DNA of 25,983 bases from Brevundimonas sp. (GTDB lineage Bacteria > Pseudomonadota > Alphaproteobacteria > Caulobacterales > Caulobacteraceae). Position numbers and translations under genes: made by a program. The notes below the pieces were generated by a model, which was given only the letters and a program-made list of their open reading frames with translations, did no database searches and had not been told where the DNA came from. Below, one piece after another: positions 21,525 through 25,983 of the stretch. The stretch covers positions 1 to 25,983 of the forward strand of contig JALAGW010000117.1 in NCBI GenBank assembly GCA_022712235.1. Direction: 5' to 3'. The stretch's first letter is position 1. Every line of letters starts with the position of its first letter.

Positions 21525-22724
21525 ATGAAGTTCAGTATTGCGCCATTGAAGCGGGCGTGCGTGACGTTCGTGACGGCGGCTCTAGTCGCGTGGCTGCCTA
21601 ATCAGTCTGTGGCCTCGACGTCGGAGCCACAGCCCCCGGTCCCGCTGCCTTTGCGTCACAACGGCGGGACGTGGGACGCCGGCCATGTGCAGGGCGTCGC
21701 CGTCGATCTCGAACGCGGCTACATCTATTATTCCTTCACCAACCTGCTCGCCAAATACGACCTCGAGGGTCGGCTGGTCGGGACGCTGGTCGGGTGGACC
21801 GGCCATTTGGGCGACCTGGCGTTCAACCCGGCTGACGGCAAGCTCTACGGTTCGCTGGAGTACAAGGCGGATCAGGCCTTCTACATCGCCGTAATTGATG
21901 TCGCCGGGCTGCACGAGGTTGACGTCGACGCGGGCAGAAGCGGCCTGTTCAAGACAGTTCATCTGGACGAAGTCGCCAGGGACTACGCCGCCGACATGGA
22001 CGGCGACGGGCGCTTCGACGGCGACGTGGCCGCGACCCGCGACCATCGCTACGGCGCCTCGGGCATCGACGGGGTGGCGTTTGGCCCGCGCTTCGGGGGC
22101 AGGGACGGCCCCTCTCTGCTGACGGTGGCCTATGGCGTCTATGGCGATGTGACGCGGACCGACAACGACCATCAGGTCCTGCTGCAGTACGACATCGCCG
22201 ACTGGGACCGTTACGCTCGCCCGCTGTCCGAAGCCGAGCCGCATCGTGCGGGTCCTGCCGCTGTTGACGGCAAGTATTTCGTCCGCACCGGCAACACGAC
22301 CTATGGGGTGCAGACCCTAGCCTATGACGCCGAGGCCGGACGCTGGCTCATGGGCGTCTATCAGGGCCGCAAGCCCGGCTTCCCCAACTACCTGCTGTTC
22401 GCCGTCGAGGCTGGCAGCCAGCCGACGCAGAGCGACCTGATCGGCGTGCCGGCGTCGCCCGGCGAGGGCTGGGAGCGAGGTCTTGTCCTGTCTCTGGCCC
22501 AGGATGGTCTGGAAGACCTTGCTACGGGTCTGCGCGGCTGGCGCTGGAAAGCGGACGTGGGCCTGGAGCCCCTGGGGCGCGGTCTCTTCTATCTGGCGAT
22601 GAATTCGGGCGGGAAGGGAAGCCAGACGGCAGACCTCACCCTGATGCGCTGGACCGGCGACCCGCAGGCGCCGTTCGCGCCGGTCGACGCCGATGAACGG
22701 TCTCGACGTTTCGCCACGCCCTGA
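21525..22724 (+). CDS. Secreted propeller-like protein with a calcium-binding-type loop
   Basis: The 399-residue protein has a signal peptide (basic start, then CVTFVTAALVAWLP, cut near SVAS). The mature part has repeated short strands of the form GxxVDLERGYIYYSF, LAFNPADGKLYGSLE and GVQTLAYDAEAGRWLMGVY, which suggest a beta-propeller. A DxDxDG loop (Asp157, Asp159, Asp161) could bind calcium. GCAGGGGGCAGGG precedes the ATG as a strong ribosome binding site. It lies 100 bp upstream of the TonB-dependent receptor on the same strand, so it may bind or process the ligand imported by the receptor. I know no named family. Confidence 0.78.
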   Translation: MKFSIAPLKRACVTFVTAALVAWLPNQSVASTSEPQPPVPLPLRHNGGTWDAGHVQGVAVDLERGYIYYSFTNLLAKYDLEGRLVGTLVGWTGHLGDLAFNPADGKLYGSLEYKADQAFYIAVIDVAGLHEVDVDAGRSGLFKTVHLDEVARDYAADMDGDGRFDGDVAATRDHRYGASGIDGVAFGPRFGGRDGPSLLTVAYGVYGDVTRTDNDHQVLLQYDIADWDRYARPLSEAEPHRAGPAAVDGKYFVRTGNTTYGVQTLAYDAEAGRWLMGVYQGRKPGFPNYLLFAVEAGSQPTQSDLIGVPASPGEGWERGLVLSLAQDGLEDLATGLRGWRWKADVGLEPLGRGLFYLAMNSGGKGSQTADLTLMRWTGDPQAPFAPVDADERSRRFATP

Positions 22725-22824
22725 CGTCGGCGCCGGCGGCCGCCGCTGCCTTTTCGGACCGCTGCTCTCGGCGGCCTGAACCCCTCGCTCTTTTTTTCCT
22801 CCCCCAGCGTTCGAGTAGATTCCC

Positions 22825-25800
22825 ATGAAGGCCCGTTCCCACCATCTCGCCAGCGTCAGCCCGCGCGCCCTGCTGCTGTATCCGCTGATGGCGGCCGCCT
22901 TTGCGTCCGTGGCGCCTCAGGCGGTCGCGGCGCAAACGACGAGCCAGGCCGCGGCCCAGGCGCCCGTCGCCGTCGGCGCTCTGCGCGGCCGGGTGCTCGA
23001 CACCGTCAGTGGCGAGTACCTGCGCAACGCCGAGGTTCGCGTCGAAGGCACGGGCATCGTCGCCTATTCCGAGGACGGCGGCGCCTTCCGTCTCAGCGGC
23101 GTGCCGACGGGCGAGGTCACGCTTGTGGTCCGCTACGCCGGCCTGCAGGAGGCGCGGGCCACGGCCAGCGTCATCGCAGGCCAGACCACGGTTGTCGACA
23201 TCGAGCTGAAGGCCCCGCTCTACGCCGGCTCCGATGACGCGTCTGCCGTGGAGGACATCGTGGTCACGGCCGCACGCGGGGGCCAGGCCAAGGCGCTGAT
23301 GGAGCGCCGCGTGGCGATGAACGCCAAGAACGTGGTCCCGGCCGACAATTTCGGCGCCCTGACCATGGGCGACGTGGGCGAGTTCATGAAGTCGATGCCG
23401 GGCCTGTCGATCGACTACACCGAGGTCGACGCCACCGCCGTTCGCATCGGGGGCCTGCCGCCCAAGTACTCCACCTTCACCATGGACGGGGCCCGGATGG
23501 CCACGGCTACTTCGAACAACAACTCCGGGCGTCAGAACTCCTTCGAACAGATGTCGATCACGGGCATCGAGACGATCGAACTGAACCACACCCTGCTGGC
23601 CAGCATGGACGCGGACTCGCCGGGCGGCAGCATCAACCTGCGCAGCAAGTACGCCTTCCAACTGCCCGGGCGGCAGCTGCGCTTCCAGGTGGGCGGGGTG
23701 GCGACCTCGGATTCGGCCCTGTCGCGCCACTACATGCCCGACGACAAGAAGCACGCCAGCCTCTATCCCTCGGCCCAGTTCTCCTACGCCGACGTCTTCA
23801 TGGACGGCCGCCTGGGCGTGGCGGTCAGCGCCAGCCACAACGCCAACTATGTGCAACAGGATCGCATCCAGACGGACTGGTCCTATCTGGCCGACGGCCG
23901 GGTGCTGCCCTATCAGGTCATGTGGCGTCCGGGCCCCAAGTTGACAAGCCGCTCCGCCGCCAATCTGGCCGTGGACTACAAGTTCACCGATGACCTGATC
24001 TTCTCGCTGCGCAGCAACTACTCGTTCTATGACGTCGAGTATTTCAACCAGTACACCTATCTGACGTTCGGCACGGCGACGAAGTCCTACGCAACGCCGG
24101 ACTCGACGGGCACGCATATCGTGGTCGGGCCGGACGGAAAGAACACCCGTCTGCACACGGGCTATTCGCACCGCTACGCCGGGACGCCGACCTATCTGAT
24201 CGCACCGAAGCTGGAATATAAGGGCGAGACGTGGGAAGCGGCGCTGCGCGCCAGCTATTCGTCGGCGGAGTTCAATTTCCGCGACACCAGCAAGGGCTTT
24301 TTCCAGAGAACCGATAACCACCTGACGGGGATCGGCTTCGAGATGGATCGTGATTCCACGGACTCCAACGCCTGGTATCTGCGCCAGACGGCGGGTCGTT
24401 CGTGGAGCGATCCGATGAACTTCAATCGCGACATCGACATCGGCAACAACGTCCGCACGGCGGAATCGAACGCCGTCAACGACATGTATTCGTTGAATCT
24501 GGACGTGAAGAAGCGGCTCAGCCTGGGCGACGTCTACTTCACCCTGATGGGCGGCATGGGCGCGCGCAGCAATGACTGGCGCACGGACGAGGGCTCCTAT
24601 CAGCAGTTCCAGTATGTCGGCTCGACCGGCGACCTGACCCAGACCGCCCCCGAAGCCGTGGTGCCGTGGACCCAGAAATACCGCTTCGAGATGATCGGCT
24701 TCGATGCGGGCAACATGAATGCCCAGGGTTGGCGCGCCGACAGCCACTACGGCATGTACGACATCTACCGCGAACACCCTGAGTACTTCGTGGCGGACGA
24801 GGTCGGCAACCTGAAGCGCCGTCTCGACAACGACAAGCGGGTCAAGGAGGACATCACCTCCGCCTATGTCGAGGCTCAGGCCGACGCCGGCCGCGCGCGG
24901 TTCGACCTGGGGCTGCGCTATGAGAAGACCGAGACGGCCTCCCGCATCGCTGTCATCCGCCCGCTCAAGGAGGTCACGGACGCCGGCCTGTCGGTCAACA
25001 CGGTCGAGGGGCTGCTGTACCAGTACAACAACGGGACCTACCAGGATCGCAAGGGCCAGTACGACGACTGGTTCTGGAGCGGCGGCGTCAAATACGACTT
25101 CACCGACAAGCTGGTGGGCCAGCTGTCCTTCAGCCAGGCGGTTCTGCGCCCCGACTACGGCAACCTGGGCGGGGTGGTGTCGGTCAACGACGACACCATG
25201 ATCGTCACCGTGCCCAATCCCGAGCTGAAGCCGGAGCATTCGACGAAGTATTACGCCAGCCTGCAGTATTATCTGGCGCCGGCGGGCATCATCGGGCTGT
25301 CGGCCTACCAACTCGACATGCAGGACATGCAGGTCACCGGCATGACGGTGAACCCTGAGGATGTCGGCTTCGATCCGGCTGAGTATGCGGGCTACACCTT
25401 CCGCAGCGCCCAGAACTTGCCGGGGACCAGCACCAACCGGGGCTATGTCGCGGAATACAGCCAGCAGCTGACCTTCCTGCCAGGCGCCTGGCGCGGCCTG
25501 GGCCTGCATGGCTCGGTGACCTATCTGGATCCGGACAGCGAGCGTCAGGGCACGCCGAAACAGGCCGCCAACTGGGGCGTGCGCTACAACATCGGCCGCT
25601 TCGACTTCCAGCTGAACGGCAACTGGCAGTCGAAATATCGCGTCAGCGGGCTCAACAACACGCCGACCACGGCCAACAACGGCGTCCTCTACCACTCGCC
25701 GCGAGAGCTGTGGAACGTCAGCGTGAACTACAAGATCAACGACCGCTTCGATCTGATGCTGGCGGGCCGAAATATCTTCAATTCGCCGGACGTCATCTAC

Positions 25801-25878
25801 TCCAACGAGCGTGATCGGGTGCAGCAGTACACCGTCTACGGCTCAATGTGGAACATCGGCGTCAAGGGCGTCTTCTGA
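22825..25878 (+). CDS. TonB-dependent outer-membrane receptor with carboxypeptidase-like N-terminal domain
   Basis: The 1017-residue protein has a signal peptide (to about residue 36). A carboxypeptidase-regulatory-like domain at 51-130 (GALRGRVLDTVSGEYLRNAEV) is followed by a TonB-box-like VEDIVVTA at 142-149, a plug to about residue 285 with FMKSMPGLSIDYTE and SPGGSINLRSKYAF, and a long barrel that ends in the aromatic-terminated NIGVKGVF. This architecture is common in Caulobacteraceae and sphingomonads for uptake of sugars, peptides or metal complexes. The ligand cannot be inferred. It has no evident Shine-Dalgarno sequence, and follows the secreted propeller-like gene. Confidence 0.95.
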   Translation: MKARSHHLASVSPRALLLYPLMAAAFASVAPQAVAAQTTSQAAAQAPVAVGALRGRVLDTVSGEYLRNAEVRVEGTGIVAYSEDGGAFRLSGVPTGEVTLVVRYAGLQEARATASVIAGQTTVVDIELKAPLYAGSDDASAVEDIVVTAARGGQAKALMERRVAMNAKNVVPADNFGALTMGDVGEFMKSMPGLSIDYTEVDATAVRIGGLPPKYSTFTMDGARMATATSNNNSGRQNSFEQMSITGIETIELNHTLLASMDADSPGGSINLRSKYAFQLPGRQLRFQVGGVATSDSALSRHYMPDDKKHASLYPSAQFSYADVFMDGRLGVAVSASHNANYVQQDRIQTDWSYLADGRVLPYQVMWRPGPKLTSRSAANLAVDYKFTDDLIFSLRSNYSFYDVEYFNQYTYLTFGTATKSYATPDSTGTHIVVGPDGKNTRLHTGYSHRYAGTPTYLIAPKLEYKGETWEAALRASYSSAEFNFRDTSKGFFQRTDNHLTGIGFEMDRDSTDSNAWYLRQTAGRSWSDPMNFNRDIDIGNNVRTAESNAVNDMYSLNLDVKKRLSLGDVYFTLMGGMGARSNDWRTDEGSYQQFQYVGSTGDLTQTAPEAVVPWTQKYRFEMIGFDAGNMNAQGWRADSHYGMYDIYREHPEYFVADEVGNLKRRLDNDKRVKEDITSAYVEAQADAGRARFDLGLRYEKTETASRIAVIRPLKEVTDAGLSVNTVEGLLYQYNNGTYQDRKGQYDDWFWSGGVKYDFTDKLVGQLSFSQAVLRPDYGNLGGVVSVNDDTMIVTVPNPELKPEHSTKYYASLQYYLAPAGIIGLSAYQLDMQDMQVTGMTVNPEDVGFDPAEYAGYTFRSAQNLPGTSTNRGYVAEYSQQLTFLPGAWRGLGLHGSVTYLDPDSERQGTPKQAANWGVRYNIGRFDFQLNGNWQSKYRVSGLNNTPTTANNGVLYHSPRELWNVSVNYKINDRFDLMLAGRNIFNSPDVIYSNERDRVQQYTVYGSMWNIGVKGVF

Positions 25879-25898
25879 TCGCCCTGTCGACCTGAAGA

Positions 25899-25938
25899 CC
25901 CGGCGGCCGCGCCGTCCTGCGACGGTGCGGCCGCCGGG
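25899..25938 (+). terminator. Strong hairpin after the TonB-dependent receptor gene
   Basis: CCCGGCGGCCGC (25899-25910) pairs perfectly with GCGGCCGCCGGG (25927-25938), and an inner CCGTC/GACGG stem caps it. There is no T-run. The window ends 45 bases later just after AAAGG, a likely ribosome binding site of a next gene, so the hairpin may reduce rather than end transcription. Confidence 0.65.
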
Positions 25939-25983
25939 AGTTCGACCTGAGGGACGGCGTCCCTCGACCTCCAAAGGAAAATC

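Noticed and set aside
22787..22797. T-run (CTTTTTTTC) before the TonB receptor as an intrinsic terminator
   Set aside because: No stable stem immediately precedes it, and it would separate two genes that otherwise look co-transcribed.
22636..25695. Long minus-strand open frame (1019 codons) opposite the TonB receptor
   Set aside because: It is the mirror of the receptor gene in GC-rich DNA: Val/Ala/Arg/His-rich with no domain pattern, whereas the plus strand has a complete, recognisable receptor.
1..25983. CRISPR arrays, tRNA or rRNA genes, complete insertion sequences
   Set aside because: I looked for regularly spaced repeats, cloverleaf-like sequences, rRNA segments and transposase motifs on both strands and saw none beyond the integrase remnant.

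Overview
The window looks like chromosome from a GC-rich alphaproteobacterium, most likely of the Caulobacteraceae (Brevundimonas-like). The grounds are base composition, a very large TonB-dependent receptor with a carboxypeptidase-like N-terminal domain, a periplasmic MalS-like amylase, an arsR-arsC-acr3-arsN2-arsH operon and many small secreted proteins. This rests on gene content only; no rRNA or tRNA gene was seen. About 26 coding regions are supported, plus several gene remnants.

Region 1 (1-3990): the start of a truncated AAA-type ATPase on the minus strand, then an ECF41-type sigma factor divergent from a carboxymuconolactone decarboxylase (CMD)/AhpD-like gene. The space between the last two holds two back-to-back copies of the ECF41 promoter signature TGTCACA-N16-CGTC, one for each gene, so a self-regulating switch can be read from the sequence. 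Next is a short-chain dehydrogenase divergent from an AraC-type regulator. Region 2 (3990-7135): a remnant of a tyrosine-type integrase, a TetR gene followed by a quinone-oxidoreductase-like gene whose first codons form a near-perfect 26-bp palindrome, and an esterase pseudogene that has lost its middle. Region 3 (7147-9548): a secreted protein divergent from a second TetR gene, with two matching 8-5-8 inverted repeats between them; the TetR gene is followed by a VOC-like gene and a 28-residue membrane peptide.

Region 4 (9623-14142): a plus-strand series of envelope genes: a secreted Cys-containing protein, a pair of paralogous secreted proteins (10384 and 12476), an outer-membrane barrel protein, a DUF805 membrane protein and a polysaccharide deacetylase. 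The paralogues share three cysteines and a block around DDETQNGLLI and I do not recognise their family; this is the best candidate here for an undescribed system. Region 5 (14182-17830): a doubtful small ORF, a minus-strand periplasmic alpha-amylase, a divergent acyltransferase and a 94-codon ORF that looks like the tail of a larger protein.

Region 6 (17877-20983): the minus-strand arsenic operon arsR-arsC-acr3-arsN2-arsH, with overlapping stop and start codons at three junctions and a 7-bp gap after arsR. Region 7 (21085-25983): a gene remnant, then a secreted propeller-like protein and a 1017-residue TonB-dependent receptor that probably work together in uptake, ending in a strong hairpin just before the next gene. 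A short motif (roughly AAYGWCCG, then TGGCGC) recurs five times between or at the ends of genes, mostly beside gene remnants.
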